A stretch of DNA of 41,035 nt from Paracoccus nototheniae (GTDB lineage: Bacteria; Pseudomonadota; Alphaproteobacteria; Rhodobacterales; Rhodobacteraceae), in assembly GCF_004335005.1 (NCBI RefSeq), contig NZ_RQRT01000037.1:1-41035 (forward strand), in the 5' to 3' direction. Positions within the stretch are counted from its first letter, which is position 1, and the number at the start of each line of letters is the position of its first letter. Both the position numbers and the translations under genes were made by a program. Below are positions 7,365 through 16,456 of this stretch, in pieces. Below the pieces are notes generated by a model that saw only the letters and a program-made list of their open reading frames with translations, made no database searches and was not told the DNA's origin.

Positions 7365-8720
7365 TTGAAAACCACTATGTTCACGACCGTGGCCGTCCTT
7401 GCGCTTGGCGCCGGCATGGCGCAGGCGCAGCTGGTGATCGAACCGGGCAGCGACGACCGCATCAACTGGACCAGCCTCGAGGAATTCGCCGCAGCGCATC
7501 CGGGACTGGAGGGCGAGAGCTTCGACATTCTGGGCCCGTGGCTGGGCGGCGATCAGGAGCTGTTCCAGTCGGTCATCGCCTATTTCAACGAGGCGACCGG
7601 CGCGCAGGCGAATTATTCCGGCTCGGACAGTTTCGAACAGCAGATCGTCATCGACAGCGAGGCCGGATCGCCGCCCGACATGGCGGTCTTTCCGCAACCG
7701 GGTCTGGCCGCCGATCTGGCGGAAAAGGGGTTCCTGCGCCCGCTTGGCCCCGACACCGCGCAATGGATCATCGACAATTACGCGGCGGGCGACAGCTGGG
7801 CCGCGCTTGGCACCTATGCGGGGGCCGACGGGGCGGATGCGCTTTACGCCTTTCCCTACAAGGCCGATGTGAAATCGCTGGTCTGGTATGTGCCTGAGAA
7901 TTTCGAGGATGCGGGATACGAGATCCCCGAAACCTATGAAGACCTCAAGACCCTGACCGAACAGATCGCCGCCGAGGGCGAGACGCCGTGGTGCATCGGT
8001 CTGGGATCGGGCGGCGCCACCGGCTGGCCCGCGACGGACTGGGTCGAGGATCTGATGCTGCGCACCGCAACCCCCGAGGATTACGACGCCTGGACGACCA
8101 ACGGCATGCCCTTCAACGACCCCAAGGTCGTGGCCGCGATCGAGGAATTCGGCTGGTTCGCCAAGAACCCCGATTTCGTGGCGGGCGGTGTCGGATCGGT
8201 CAGCGCGACCGATTTCCGCGAAAGCCCGGCGGGTCTGTTTGCCAGCCCTCCGGGGTGCTATCTGCACCGGCAGGCCAGCTTCATCACCACCTTCTTTCCC
8301 GAAGGCACCATCGTGGGCGAGGATGCGGATTTCTTCTATATGCCCGCCCCCGCCTCGGGTGATCTGGGCCAGCCGGTTCTGGGCGGCGGCACGATGTTTG
8401 CGGTGCTGTCGGACAACCCCGCCGCGATGGCCTTTGTCGAGTTCCTGAAAACCCCCGCCGCGCACGAGATCTGGATGGCGCAGCAGGGCTTTGTCACCCC
8501 CTATACCGGCGCCAATGTCGAGGCTTACGACGATCCCACCGTCCGCCGCATGGGAGAGATCCTGCTGGACGCCACCGTCTTCCGCTTTGACGGGTCGGAC
8601 CTGATGCCCGGCGCCATCGGCGCGGGGGCCTTCTGGACTGGGATGATCGATTTTGTCGGCGGCGCCTCGGCGCAGGACGTGGCGGATCGCATTCAGGCCA
8701 CATGGGCCTCGCTGAACTGA
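7365..8720 (+). CDS. aglE: Alpha-glucoside ABC transporter, periplasmic binding protein
   Basis: This is the extracellular solute-binding component of a maltose-superfamily (CUT1) importer. The 451-residue protein starts at a TTG, chosen because GGGAGGA stands five bases upstream, whereas the next ATG (7377) is too far from it. The signal peptide MKTTMFTTVAVLALGAGMAQA is followed by the mature protein. The sequence GSDSFEQQIVIDSEAGSPPD and the C-terminal WASLN fit AglE proteins of Sinorhizobium type, which bind sucrose, maltose, trehalose and related alpha-glucosides. Gene order aglE-F-G-A-K is the same as in rhizobia, which supports the assignment more than any single motif. Confidence 0.92.
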   Translation: MKTTMFTTVAVLALGAGMAQAQLVIEPGSDDRINWTSLEEFAAAHPGLEGESFDILGPWLGGDQELFQSVIAYFNEATGAQANYSGSDSFEQQIVIDSEAGSPPDMAVFPQPGLAADLAEKGFLRPLGPDTAQWIIDNYAAGDSWAALGTYAGADGADALYAFPYKADVKSLVWYVPENFEDAGYEIPETYEDLKTLTEQIAAEGETPWCIGLGSGGATGWPATDWVEDLMLRTATPEDYDAWTTNGMPFNDPKVVAAIEEFGWFAKNPDFVAGGVGSVSATDFRESPAGLFASPPGCYLHRQASFITTFFPEGTIVGEDADFFYMPAPASGDLGQPVLGGGTMFAVLSDNPAAMAFVEFLKTPAAHEIWMAQQGFVTPYTGANVEAYDDPTVRRMGEILLDATVFRFDGSDLMPGAIGAGAFWTGMIDFVGGASAQDVADRIQATWASLN

Positions 8721-8778
8721 AAGCGGCCCGGCGCGGCGGCCGGTCCGCCGCGCCCTTACCGACAGGGGAGTGACAGGG

Positions 8779-9774
8779 ATGGAATTGCTGTGGCTGGCGG
8801 TCAGCACGATCGTGATCGGGGTGTTCAGTTGCGTGGCGTGGTTCTGGGGGTCGAACTGGCTGCTGGACCGGATCTATCCGCCGCGCGGGGCCCGGGCGGG
8901 CGACAATATCCGCCGGGCCGGGCAGATCCGGCCATGGCTGTTTCTGGGCCCGGCGATCCTGTTTCTGACCCTGTATCTGGTCTATCCGGTTCTGGACAGC
9001 TTCTGGCGGTCGCTGTTCAATTCGAACGGGTCGCAGTTCGTGGGGGCCGACAATTACATCTGGCTGATGAACGACGCCAAGTTCCGCGAATCCATGCTGA
9101 ACAACATGATGTGGCTGCTGGTCGTGCCCGCCCTGTCCACCGTCTTCGGCCTGATCGCGGCGCAGCTGACCGACCGGATCAAATGGGGCAATATCGGCAA
9201 GTCGCTGATCTTCATGCCGATGGCGATCAGCTTTGTCGGCGCGGGGGTGATCTGGAAATTCATCTATGAATACCGTGCGTCCGGGGAAACCCAGATCGGC
9301 CTTCTGAACTGGATCGTCACACAATTCGGGGGCGAACCGCAGATCTGGCTGACCCTGCCGGTCTGGAACAACCTGCTGCTGATGATCGTGCTGGTCTGGA
9401 TTCAGACGGGCTTTGCAATGGTCATCCTGTCCGCCGCGCTGCGCGGCATCCCCGAAGAAACGATCGAGGCCGCCGTGCTGGACGGCGCATCGCCGTTGCA
9501 GGTGTTCTTCAAGATCAAGGTGCCGCAGATCATGGGCACCATCGCGGTCGTCTGGACCACCATCACCATCGTCGTGCTGAAGGTGTTCGACATCGTCTTT
9601 GTCATGACCAACGGACAATGGGGCACGCAGGTGCTGGCCAATCTGATGTATGACTGGATGTTCCGCGGCACGCCCGATTACGGGCGCGGCTCGGCCATCG
9701 CCATCGTCCTGATGATCCTGGTCACGCCGATCATGGTCTGGAACATCTGGAACGCACGCAGGGAGCTTCGCTGA
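8779..9774 (+). CDS. aglF: Alpha-glucoside ABC transporter permease AglF
   Basis: This is the first of two inner-membrane permeases of the alpha-glucoside importer. It has an N-terminal membrane helix (LLWLAVSTIVIGVFSCVAWF), then about six more, and the conserved cytoplasmic EAA loop EAAVLDGASPLQVFFKIKVP that touches the ATPase. I place the start at the ATG 8779, eight bases after GGGGAG; a GTG at 8770 overlaps that site. The length of 331 residues is normal for the family. Its stop overlaps the aglG start by one base (TGATG). Confidence 0.93.
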   Translation: MELLWLAVSTIVIGVFSCVAWFWGSNWLLDRIYPPRGARAGDNIRRAGQIRPWLFLGPAILFLTLYLVYPVLDSFWRSLFNSNGSQFVGADNYIWLMNDAKFRESMLNNMMWLLVVPALSTVFGLIAAQLTDRIKWGNIGKSLIFMPMAISFVGAGVIWKFIYEYRASGETQIGLLNWIVTQFGGEPQIWLTLPVWNNLLLMIVLVWIQTGFAMVILSAALRGIPEETIEAAVLDGASPLQVFFKIKVPQIMGTIAVVWTTITIVVLKVFDIVFVMTNGQWGTQVLANLMYDWMFRGTPDYGRGSAIAIVLMILVTPIMVWNIWNARRELR

Positions 9775-10907
9775 TGGAGGGTATGGCCGGACAGAAATCC
9801 TCGCTGACATGGGTGGTCAATATCTCGGCCTTCCTGCTGGTGCTGCTCTGGACGATCCCGACTTTGGGGCTGTTCGTGTCGTCGTTCCGCGATCGCGACC
9901 AGATCTCGACCTCGGGGTGGTGGCAGTCCTTCTCGGGGTCCGAACAGACCGGTTTCGTGCGCACAGGCACTGCCGATGATCAGACCGAGCGCGACGGGAT
10001 GTACGTGATCGAGGGCACCGCGCTGGAGGGCACCCAGGAACTGACCAGCTGGGGCACCAATGCCCGCGACCCCGCCGCCAATGAGCCCGGCGACACGGTC
10101 GAGATCGACCCCGGCGTCACCCTGACCGTGGCCCCCGACGGCGCCTATCAGATGATCTCGGCCCAGCCCTTCGAGATGACGCGGGGCGAACGGATCTTTA
10201 CCACCACCCTGTCGCCCGCCAGCTTTACCACCGACAATTATGGCCGCGTGCTGACGGCGGGGGGGCTGGGCCGGGCCTTCATGAACACGATGACAGTGAC
10301 GATCCCCGCCACCGTGATCCCGATCCTGATCGCCGCATTCGCCGCCTATGCGCTGGCCTGGATGACCTTTCCGGGGCGCGCGCTGCTGACGGCGGCGGTG
10401 GTCGGCCTGCTGGTCGTGCCGCTGCAGGTGGCACTGATCCCGCTGTTGCGGCTGCACAACGATCTGGGGCTAGGCAAGGGATATCTGGGGATCTGGCTGG
10501 CCCATACCGGGTTCGGCCTGCCGCTGGCCGTCTATCTTTTGCGAAACTATATGGTCGGCCTGCCACGCGAGGTCATCGAATCGGCCCGCGTCGACGGCGC
10601 CAGCGAGTTTCAGATCTTTCGCCGCATCATCCTGCCGCTGTCTTTTCCGGCACTTGCCAGTTTTGCGATCTTTCAATTTTTATGGGTCTGGAACGATCTG
10701 CTGGTCGCCACCGTGTTTCTGGGCAATACCCGCGAGCAATTGGTGATGACGGGCCTTTTGCGCGAACTTATGGGATCGCGCGGAGGTGAATGGGAGATCC
10801 TTGCAACCTCGGCCTTCATCTCGATAGCCGTACCGTTGCTGGTGTTCTTTGCCATGCAGAAATACCTGGTCCGCGGATTGCTGGCCGGGTCGGTGAAAGG
10901 CGGATGA
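9774..10907 (+). CDS. aglG: Alpha-glucoside ABC transporter permease AglG
   Basis: This is the second permease of the importer (377 residues). A first membrane helix (about 10-35) is followed by a long hydrophilic, probably periplasmic stretch of some 120 residues before the remaining helices. That insert is also a feature of known AglG proteins and makes them longer than MalG. The EAA loop is ESARVDGASEFQIFRRIILP, near residue 265. GGGAG lies eight bases before the ATG, inside the end of aglF. The gene ends two bases before the aglA start codon. Confidence 0.93.
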   Translation: MEGMAGQKSSLTWVVNISAFLLVLLWTIPTLGLFVSSFRDRDQISTSGWWQSFSGSEQTGFVRTGTADDQTERDGMYVIEGTALEGTQELTSWGTNARDPAANEPGDTVEIDPGVTLTVAPDGAYQMISAQPFEMTRGERIFTTTLSPASFTTDNYGRVLTAGGLGRAFMNTMTVTIPATVIPILIAAFAAYALAWMTFPGRALLTAAVVGLLVVPLQVALIPLLRLHNDLGLGKGYLGIWLAHTGFGLPLAVYLLRNYMVGLPREVIESARVDGASEFQIFRRIILPLSFPALASFAIFQFLWVWNDLLVATVFLGNTREQLVMTGLLRELMGSRGGEWEILATSAFISIAVPLLVFFAMQKYLVRGLLAGSVKGG

Positions 10908-10908
10908 A

Positions 10909-12444
10909 TTGACGGAACAGGCCACGGACTGGTGGAAGGGCGCGATGATCTATCAGATCTATCCGCGCAGTTTTCAGGACACGACCGGCAGCGGCACCGG
11001 CGATCTGGGCGGCATCGCCCAAAGATTGCCCTATGTCGCCTCGCTTGGCGTGGATGCGGTCTGGATCTCGCCGTTCTTCACCTCGCCGATGAAGGATTTC
11101 GGCTATGATGTCAGCGATTATCAGGGCATCGACCCGATCTTTGGCACCATGGACGATTTCGACTGGCTGATCCAAAGCGCCCATGATCTGGGGCTGAAGG
11201 TCATCATCGATCTAGTCATGTCGCATACCTCGGACCGCCATGCCTGGTTTCAGGAAAGCCGGACCAGCCGCGACAATCCCAGATCCGACTGGTATGTCTG
11301 GGCCGATCCGAAACCCGATGGAACGGTGCCCAACAACTGGCTGTCGATGTTCGGCGGCAGCGCATGGCAATGGGATCCCCGGCGCGAGCAGTATTACCTG
11401 CACAACTTCCTGTCCTCGCAGCCGGACCTGAACTTTCACAATCCCGTCGTTCAGGATGCGTTGCTGGACATGGCGCGGTTCTGGCTGGACAAGGGCGTGG
11501 ACGGGTTCCGGCTGGATGTCGTGAACTATTACTTTCACGACCAGCAGCTGCGCGACAACCCGCCTCTGGCGCCCGAATTGCGCAAATCGGACACCGCGCC
11601 CGCCGTCAATCCCTACAACCATCAAAGCCATCTGTTCAGCAAGTCGCAGCCGGAAAACATCGCCTTTCTGGAACGCTTTCACCAGACGATCGCCTCTTAC
11701 GGGGCCGCCGTGGTGGGCGAGATCGGCGACAGCGAACGCGGGCTGGAACTGCTGGAGGAATATACCGGCGTGCCGGGCCGGGTGCAGATGTCCTATGTCT
11801 TCGATTTCCTGTCGGGCACCGATCTGCAGGCATCGCGTATCGTCGACGTGTTCGACACGCTGCAGGCCGTCGCGCCGAATGCCTGGCCCTGCTGGGCGAT
11901 GTCGAACCATGACGTCGTGCGCCACATTTCCCGGTGGAGCCTGACCGACCCCGCTGCCAAGGCCTATGCCACGGTGCTGCTCTGCCTGCGCGGATCGGTC
12001 TGTCTTTATCAGGGCGAAGAGCTGGGCCTGCCCGAGGCCGATCTGCGGCTGGAGGATCTGCGCGATCCCTATGGCATCGAGTTCTGGCCCGAATACAAGG
12101 GCCGCGACGGCTGCCGCACACCGATGGTCTGGGATATGGGCGTGAATGGCGGCTTTTCGACCAGCCAGCCCTGGCTGCCGGTGCCGCACACCCATCTGCA
12201 GCGCACCGCCGTCAGCCAGGAAGCCGACGCCCAGTCCATGCTGCATCATTACCGGTGGGCCATCGGTCTGCGCCGCAAGCACAGCGCGCTGCGCGGCGGG
12301 GCGATGACGGATATCGCGGCCGAGGGCCCGGTCCTGTCCTTCCGCCGCACGGACGACAAGCAGAGCCTGCTGATCCGCGCCAACCTGTCCGAGGATGAGG
12401 TGGCCGGTCTGAGGCCGTGGCAGGTTCAGATCATCGAGGGATAA
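10909..12444 (+). CDS. aglA: Alpha-glucosidase, glycoside hydrolase family 13
   Basis: AglA hydrolyses imported alpha-glucosides to glucose in the cytosol. No signal peptide is seen, and GAMIYQIYPRSFQD opens the (beta/alpha)8 barrel. The four GH13 blocks are present: DLVMSHTS near residue 101, GFRLDVVN near 200 with the nucleophile aspartate, VGEIGD near 269 with the acid/base glutamate, and AMSNHD near 332. The start is a TTG one base after the aglG stop, with AAGGCGG five bases upstream; the nearby ATG at 10904 meets a stop after two codons. At 511 residues it is slightly shorter than many oligo-1,6-glucosidases, matching AglA. Its precise linkage preference cannot be read from sequence here. 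Confidence 0.92.
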   Translation: MTEQATDWWKGAMIYQIYPRSFQDTTGSGTGDLGGIAQRLPYVASLGVDAVWISPFFTSPMKDFGYDVSDYQGIDPIFGTMDDFDWLIQSAHDLGLKVIIDLVMSHTSDRHAWFQESRTSRDNPRSDWYVWADPKPDGTVPNNWLSMFGGSAWQWDPRREQYYLHNFLSSQPDLNFHNPVVQDALLDMARFWLDKGVDGFRLDVVNYYFHDQQLRDNPPLAPELRKSDTAPAVNPYNHQSHLFSKSQPENIAFLERFHQTIASYGAAVVGEIGDSERGLELLEEYTGVPGRVQMSYVFDFLSGTDLQASRIVDVFDTLQAVAPNAWPCWAMSNHDVVRHISRWSLTDPAAKAYATVLLCLRGSVCLYQGEELGLPEADLRLEDLRDPYGIEFWPEYKGRDGCRTPMVWDMGVNGGFSTSQPWLPVPHTHLQRTAVSQEADAQSMLHHYRWAIGLRRKHSALRGGAMTDIAAEGPVLSFRRTDDKQSLLIRANLSEDEVAGLRPWQVQIIEG

Positions 12445-12463
12445 ACCGGGGAGGGGAACGGCC

Positions 12464-13681
12464 ATGGCCGGACTGAAACTGACGGGCATCGCCAAGGCTT
12501 ATGGCGATGTGAACGTGCTGCACGACATCGATCTGGACATCGCCTCGGGCGAATTCGTGGTCTTTGTGGGCCCCTCGGGCTGCGGGAAATCGACGCTGCT
12601 GCGGATGATTGCCGGGCTGGAACAGATCACCGGGGGCGAATTGCAGATCGGGGGCCGGGTGATGAACGACATCCCCCCCAGCCAGCGCGGCATCGCGATG
12701 GTGTTTCAGTCCTATGCGCTTTATCCGCACATGACGGTGCGCGACAACATGGCGTTTGCCCTGAAAATCGCCGGGCAAAGCAAGGAACAGATCACCGCCG
12801 CGACCGACCGCGCGGGCAAGATGCTGCAGCTGACCCCCTATCTGGACCGCCTGCCCAAGGCCCTGTCGGGCGGCCAGCGTCAGCGCGTGGCCATCGGGCG
12901 GGCCATCGTGCGCGACCCGCAGGTTTATCTGTTCGACGAACCTCTGTCGAACCTGGACGCCGCCCTGCGCGTCGCCACCCGGATCGAGATCGCGCAGCTG
13001 AAGGCGTCGATGCCCGACCGCACGATGATCTATGTGACCCATGACCAGACCGAGGCGATGACGCTGGCCGACCGCATCGTGGTGCTGGCCGGCGGGACCA
13101 TCGCGCAGGTCGGCGCGCCGCTGGAGCTGTACGAGCGTCCGATGACCGAATTCGTCGCCCAGTTCATCGGCAGCCCGGCGATGAACCTGCTGCCCGGACG
13201 GGTCAGGACCGTGGGCGCGACCACCATCGTCGCGCTGGATGGCGGGCTGGAGGCGCATGTTGCCATTCCGACTCGCGCGGGCGACGAGGACATGCCCGTC
13301 ACTCTGGGCGTCCGTCCCGAAGACATGCGCATCACCGAAGGCACCCCGGTCTTCGAAAGCACCGTCGATCTGACCGAGGCTTTGGGCGAGGTGACGCTGC
13401 TGTACTTCGGCACCAATGCCGACACCGCGCCGATCACCGCCAAGCTGCCGGGCATTCATCCCGACCTGAAGGGCCGCCGCGTGCGGCTGACCGCCGATCC
13501 CCATGCGCTGCACCTGTTCCACAAGGGCCTGTCGCTGCTGTATCGCGATGGCACACCGCCGCCCTATCAGCCGCGCATGGCTGCACCCTCGGGCAGCATG
13601 GGCGGCACACCGGCGGCGCCAGATCACGACCGGGACCGCATCGACGAAGGGGTGATCAAGCCTGCCGGTCCCGTCCGCTGA
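12464..13681 (+). CDS. aglK: Alpha-glucoside ABC transporter ATP-binding protein
   Basis: This is the ATPase that powers the AglEFG importer, of the UgpC/MalK group. It has Walker A GPSGCGKST, the Q-loop region VFQSYALYPHMT, the signature LSGGQRQRVAIGRA, Walker B VYLFDEPLSNLDA and the switch THDQTEA. The second half (about 235-370) is the OB-fold regulatory domain with LGVRPEDM. The protein ends with a proline- and glycine-rich tail of about 40 residues (from roughly 365) beyond the usual family end, of unknown use. A strong GGGGAGGGG stands before the ATG. It is the last gene of the agl operon. Confidence 0.93.
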   Translation: MAGLKLTGIAKAYGDVNVLHDIDLDIASGEFVVFVGPSGCGKSTLLRMIAGLEQITGGELQIGGRVMNDIPPSQRGIAMVFQSYALYPHMTVRDNMAFALKIAGQSKEQITAATDRAGKMLQLTPYLDRLPKALSGGQRQRVAIGRAIVRDPQVYLFDEPLSNLDAALRVATRIEIAQLKASMPDRTMIYVTHDQTEAMTLADRIVVLAGGTIAQVGAPLELYERPMTEFVAQFIGSPAMNLLPGRVRTVGATTIVALDGGLEAHVAIPTRAGDEDMPVTLGVRPEDMRITEGTPVFESTVDLTEALGEVTLLYFGTNADTAPITAKLPGIHPDLKGRRVRLTADPHALHLFHKGLSLLYRDGTPPPYQPRMAAPSGSMGGTPAAPDHDRDRIDEGVIKPAGPVR

Positions 13682-13684
13682 CCC

Positions 13685-13700
13685 TGCGACCAAGGTCGCA
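13685..13700. promoter_or_regulatory. Palindrome TGCGACC-AA-GGTCGCA
   Basis: A perfect 7-bp inverted repeat with two central bases lies four bases after the aglK stop and 20 bases before an extended -10 box. There is no T run, so it does not look like a simple terminator. Its position around -35 to -50 relative to the inferred start of the next gene fits an operator, perhaps for autoregulation of the AcoR-like regulator. It could also form a very tight RNA hairpin that protects the agl transcript. Confidence 0.45.
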
Positions 13701-13719
13701 GATCGCGGGGCGCATTCGG

Positions 13720-13728
13720 TGATATACT
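13720..13728 (+). promoter_or_regulatory. Extended -10 promoter of the AcoR-like regulator
   Basis: TG-A-TATACT is an extended -10 element with five of six hexamer matches, about 25 bases before the ATG at 13753. No good -35 is seen at the right distance; the palindrome at 13685-13700 occupies that area. In the leader, CCCCT (13730-13734) can pair with AGGGG (13745-13749) and cover the ribosome binding site. Confidence 0.5.
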
Positions 13729-13752
13729 TCCCCTCAATCCACGGAGGGGCAG

Positions 13753-14724
13753 ATGACCTCACGCACCCATGCCGATCTGGTGGCCGCGCAATCGCAATCG
13801 CGCAGCGCCACCTCGGCCCTTGCGGCCAGCTGGCGGCGTTCGATGCTGAAACATGGGCTGGACCCGGCGGATCGCCGCCCCCCCGACCGGCTGTCCGCGT
13901 CCGAACTGGCCCTGCGCCATCAGGCGATGGCGGGGTTTCTGCATGTCGCTGGTCCGCAGCTGGATCAGCTGCACGATCTGGTCGGCCTGTCGGGCTGCAA
14001 TGTCCTGCTGACCGATGCCGAGGGCGTGGTGCTGGATCAGCGCGTGCTGGACGGCGATGCGGCGCAGTTCCGCGAATGGGGCCTGTGGCGCGGCGCCGTC
14101 TGGTCCGAGGCCGCGCAGGGCACGAACGGCATCGGCACCTGTCTGGCCGAGGGGCGGCAGGTGACCATCCATCGCGACGAACATTTCCACACCCGGAACA
14201 CCGGCCTTTCCTGCATGGATGCGCCGATCTGGGGGCCGGACGGGCGGCTGTTGGCGGCGCTGGATGTCAGTTCGGCGCGGGCCGATCAGACCGAACGCTA
14301 TAACCGGCTGATCTCGGCGCAGGTGGCCTCGACCGCCCGGGCGATCGAGGCGATGTTCTTCCGGTCCAGCTTTCCACAGGCGCGGATCGTGCTGGCCTCG
14401 GACGATCCGGGCGAACAGTCGGCGCTGCTGGCGGTGGACAAGGACGATCTGGCCATCGGCGCGACCCGCGCCGCGCGACGGGTCTTGGGGCTGGAACGCG
14501 AAGGCGCGCTGCGCCCTCGCCCCGCCGTCGATCTGCTGGGCCGTCAGGGCGATCTGGCGGGGTTCGACAAGGCCGAACGCGCCGCCGTCATGCGGGCGCT
14601 GGCGCGGGCCGAGGGCAATGTGTCGGCTGCGGCGCGCGCGTTGGGGGTGGGGCGCGCGACGCTTTATCGGCGCATGGCGCGCTTGGGGATCACCGATCAC
14701 CCAGGCGGACTGTCTCAGCACTGA
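13753..14724 (+). CDS. AcoR-like GAF/Fis-type transcriptional regulator without AAA+ domain
   Basis: This 323-residue protein resembles the acetoin regulator AcoR but lacks the central sigma-54 AAA+ ATPase. Residues 75-195 are a GAF sensor domain with the characteristic GTNGIGTCLAEG and NTGLSCMDAPIWGPDG. Residues 200-262 resemble the linker of AcoR (ALLAVDKDDLAIGATRAARR). Residues 276-313 form a Fis-type helix-turn-helix (RALARAEGNVSAAARALGVG, then RATLYRRM). Without the ATPase it should act through ordinary sigma factors. It stands directly before an aldehyde dehydrogenase of the type often controlled by AcoR relatives, so that gene is the likely target. GGAGGGG precedes the ATG. Confidence 0.88.
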   Translation: MTSRTHADLVAAQSQSRSATSALAASWRRSMLKHGLDPADRRPPDRLSASELALRHQAMAGFLHVAGPQLDQLHDLVGLSGCNVLLTDAEGVVLDQRVLDGDAAQFREWGLWRGAVWSEAAQGTNGIGTCLAEGRQVTIHRDEHFHTRNTGLSCMDAPIWGPDGRLLAALDVSSARADQTERYNRLISAQVASTARAIEAMFFRSSFPQARIVLASDDPGEQSALLAVDKDDLAIGATRAARRVLGLEREGALRPRPAVDLLGRQGDLAGFDKAERAAVMRALARAEGNVSAAARALGVGRATLYRRMARLGITDHPGGLSQH

Positions 14725-14729
14725 GACAG
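14710..14729. promoter_or_regulatory. 20-bp near-perfect palindrome CTGTCTCAG-CA-CTGAGACAG
   Basis: Nine-base arms flank two bases, overlapping the last codons of the regulator gene and ending about 105 bases before the aldehyde dehydrogenase start. It may be the binding site of the regulator (Fis-type activators bind such dyads upstream of promoters), or a terminator, since CTTTTGCCCC follows. The loop is too small for an unstrained RNA hairpin, which leans slightly to an operator. Both readings are inference. Confidence 0.5.
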
Positions 14730-14834
14730 CTTTTGCCCCGCGGCGCGCAAGGGCGGTTGCCCCGAATCGCCCGGTGAACGACCCTACAGCCAGACCGGAT
14801 GGGGAGATCCGGGACTGACCCCAAGGAGGAACCG

Positions 14835-16361
14835 ATGCCGAACGACCAGACGCATGAATTCAAGGGCGTGGGCGTGATGCCCTTTGCCAGCCGCTATGAC
14901 AACTTTATCGGCGGCCAGTGGATGGCCCCCAAGTCGGGCCGCTATTTCACCAACACCACCCCCATCACCGGCGCCCCCATCGGAGAGATCGCCCGGTCGA
15001 ACGCCGACGATATCGAGGCCGCGCTGGACGCCGCCCACGCTGCCAAGGACGCATGGGGCAAGACATCGACCACCGATCGGTCGAACGCGCTGCTGCGGAT
15101 CGCCGACCGGATGGAGGCGAACCTGCAGCTGCTGGCCACCGCCGAGACATGGGACAACGGCAAGCCCATCCGCGAGACGATGGCCGCCGACCTGCCGCTG
15201 GCCGTGGACCATTTCCGTTACTTTGCGGGCGTTCTGCGCGCACAGGAAGGCGGCATCAGCGAGATCGACAACGACACCATCGCATACCATTTCCACGAGC
15301 CGCTTGGCGTCGTGGGCCAGATCATCCCGTGGAATTTCCCGCTGCTGATGGCCTGCTGGAAGCTGGCGCCCGCGCTGGCTGCGGGCAATTGCGTGGTGCT
15401 GAAGCCCGCCGAACAGACCCCGGCCAGCATCATGGTCTGGATCGATCTGATCGGCGACCTGCTGCCGCCGGGCGTGCTGAACATCGTCAACGGCTTCGGG
15501 CTCGAGGCGGGCAAGCCGCTGGCCTCCAGCCCGCGCATTTCCAAGATCGCGTTCACCGGGGAAACCACCACCGGACGGCTGATCATGCAATATGCGTCGG
15601 AAAACCTGATTCCGGTGACGCTGGAACTGGGCGGAAAATCCCCCAACATCTTTTTCGAGGATGTGACCCGCGAGGATGACGATTTCTTCGACAAGGCGAT
15701 TGAGGGGTTCGTGATGTTCGCGCTGAACCAGGGCGAGGTCTGCACCTGCCCGTCACGCGCGCTGATCCATGAAAGCATCTATGACCGCTTCATGGAGCGT
15801 GCCCTGAAACGGGTCGAGGCCATCGTGCAGGGCGATCCGCGCAACGAGGCCACGATGATCGGGGCACAGGCCAGCAGCGAGCAAAAGGACAAGATCCTGT
15901 CCTATTTCGACATCGGCCGGAAGGAAGGCGCCGAGGTGCTGACCGGCGGCGAGGCGGCAGACCATGGCGGCGAGTTGTCGGGCGGCTATTACATCAAGCC
16001 GACGGTCTTCAAGGGCCACAACAAGATGCGCGTGTTCCAGGAGGAAATCTTTGGCCCGGTCGTGTCGGTGACCACCTTCAAGGACCATGACGAGGCGTTG
16101 TCGATCGCCAATGACACGCTTTACGGTCTGGGTGCGGGCATCTGGTCGCGCGACGCCAACACCTGCTATCGCTTTGGCCGGGCCATTCAGGCGGGCCGGG
16201 TCTGGACCAACTGCTATCACGCCTATCCGGCGCATGCGGCCTTTGGCGGCTACAAGCAGTCGGGCATCGGGCGCGAAAACCACCGCATGATGCTGGACCA
16301 TTACCAGCAGACCAAGAACATGCTGGTCAGCTATAGCCCCAAGAAGCTGGGCTTTTTCTGA
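14835..16361 (+). CDS. NAD-dependent aldehyde dehydrogenase, AldB/ExaC/AcoD type
   Basis: This 508-residue enzyme oxidises aldehydes to acids with NAD. The catalytic cysteine C303 is in [11 protein letters not shown] and the general base E264 is in [15 protein letters not shown] and FTGETTTGR mark the nucleotide-binding part. The double-cysteine EVCTCPSR and the ending KKLGFF are hallmarks of the AldB/ExaC/AcoD branch, which handles acetaldehyde and similar short aldehydes and often follows PQQ-dependent alcohol dehydrogenases. AAGGAGG lies five bases before the chosen ATG; the frame is open further upstream from 14799 but without family match. The AcoR-like regulator upstream probably controls it. 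DUF779, its frequent neighbour elsewhere, lies one gene downstream. Confidence 0.95.
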   Translation: MPNDQTHEFKGVGVMPFASRYDNFIGGQWMAPKSGRYFTNTTPITGAPIGEIARSNADDIEAALDAAHAAKDAWGKTSTTDRSNALLRIADRMEANLQLLATAETWDNGKPIRETMAADLPLAVDHFRYFAGVLRAQEGGISEIDNDTIAYHFHEPLGVVGQIIPWNFPLLMACWKLAPALAAGNCVVLKPAEQTPASIMVWIDLIGDLLPPGVLNIVNGFGLEAGKPLASSPRISKIAFTGETTTGRLIMQYASENLIPVTLELGGKSPNIFFEDVTREDDDFFDKAIEGFVMFALNQGEVCTCPSRALIHESIYDRFMERALKRVEAIVQGDPRNEATMIGAQASSEQKDKILSYFDIGRKEGAEVLTGGEAADHGGELSGGYYIKPTVFKGHNKMRVFQEEIFGPVVSVTTFKDHDEALSIANDTLYGLGAGIWSRDANTCYRFGRAIQAGRVWTNCYHAYPAHAAFGGYKQSGIGRENHRMMLDHYQQTKNMLVSYSPKKLGFF

Positions 16362-16385
16362 TCCTGACCTTTGGTCACAGCGAAT

Positions 16386-16435
16386 GGCCTTCGGGCCGTC
16401 CGCAACCCGGCCCGGCGCTGCGGCGTTGGGCCGGG
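16386..16435 (+). terminator. Two hairpins after the aldehyde dehydrogenase
   Basis: GGCC-TTCG-GGCC at 16386-16397 is a short stem with the very stable UUCG tetraloop. It is followed at 16406-16435 by an 8-bp stem (CCCGGCCC and GGGCCGGG) with a 14-base loop. No T run follows. They separate the aldehyde dehydrogenase from the topoisomerase gene and could end or protect the first transcript. Confidence 0.45.
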
Positions 16436-16456
16436 ACACTCATCCGGATCCCGCCC

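Noticed and set aside
10909..12444. Trehalose synthase or amylase instead of alpha-glucosidase
   Set aside because: The order with aglEFGK and the blocks of the oligo-glucosidase subgroup fit AglA; there is no signal peptide as in secreted amylases.
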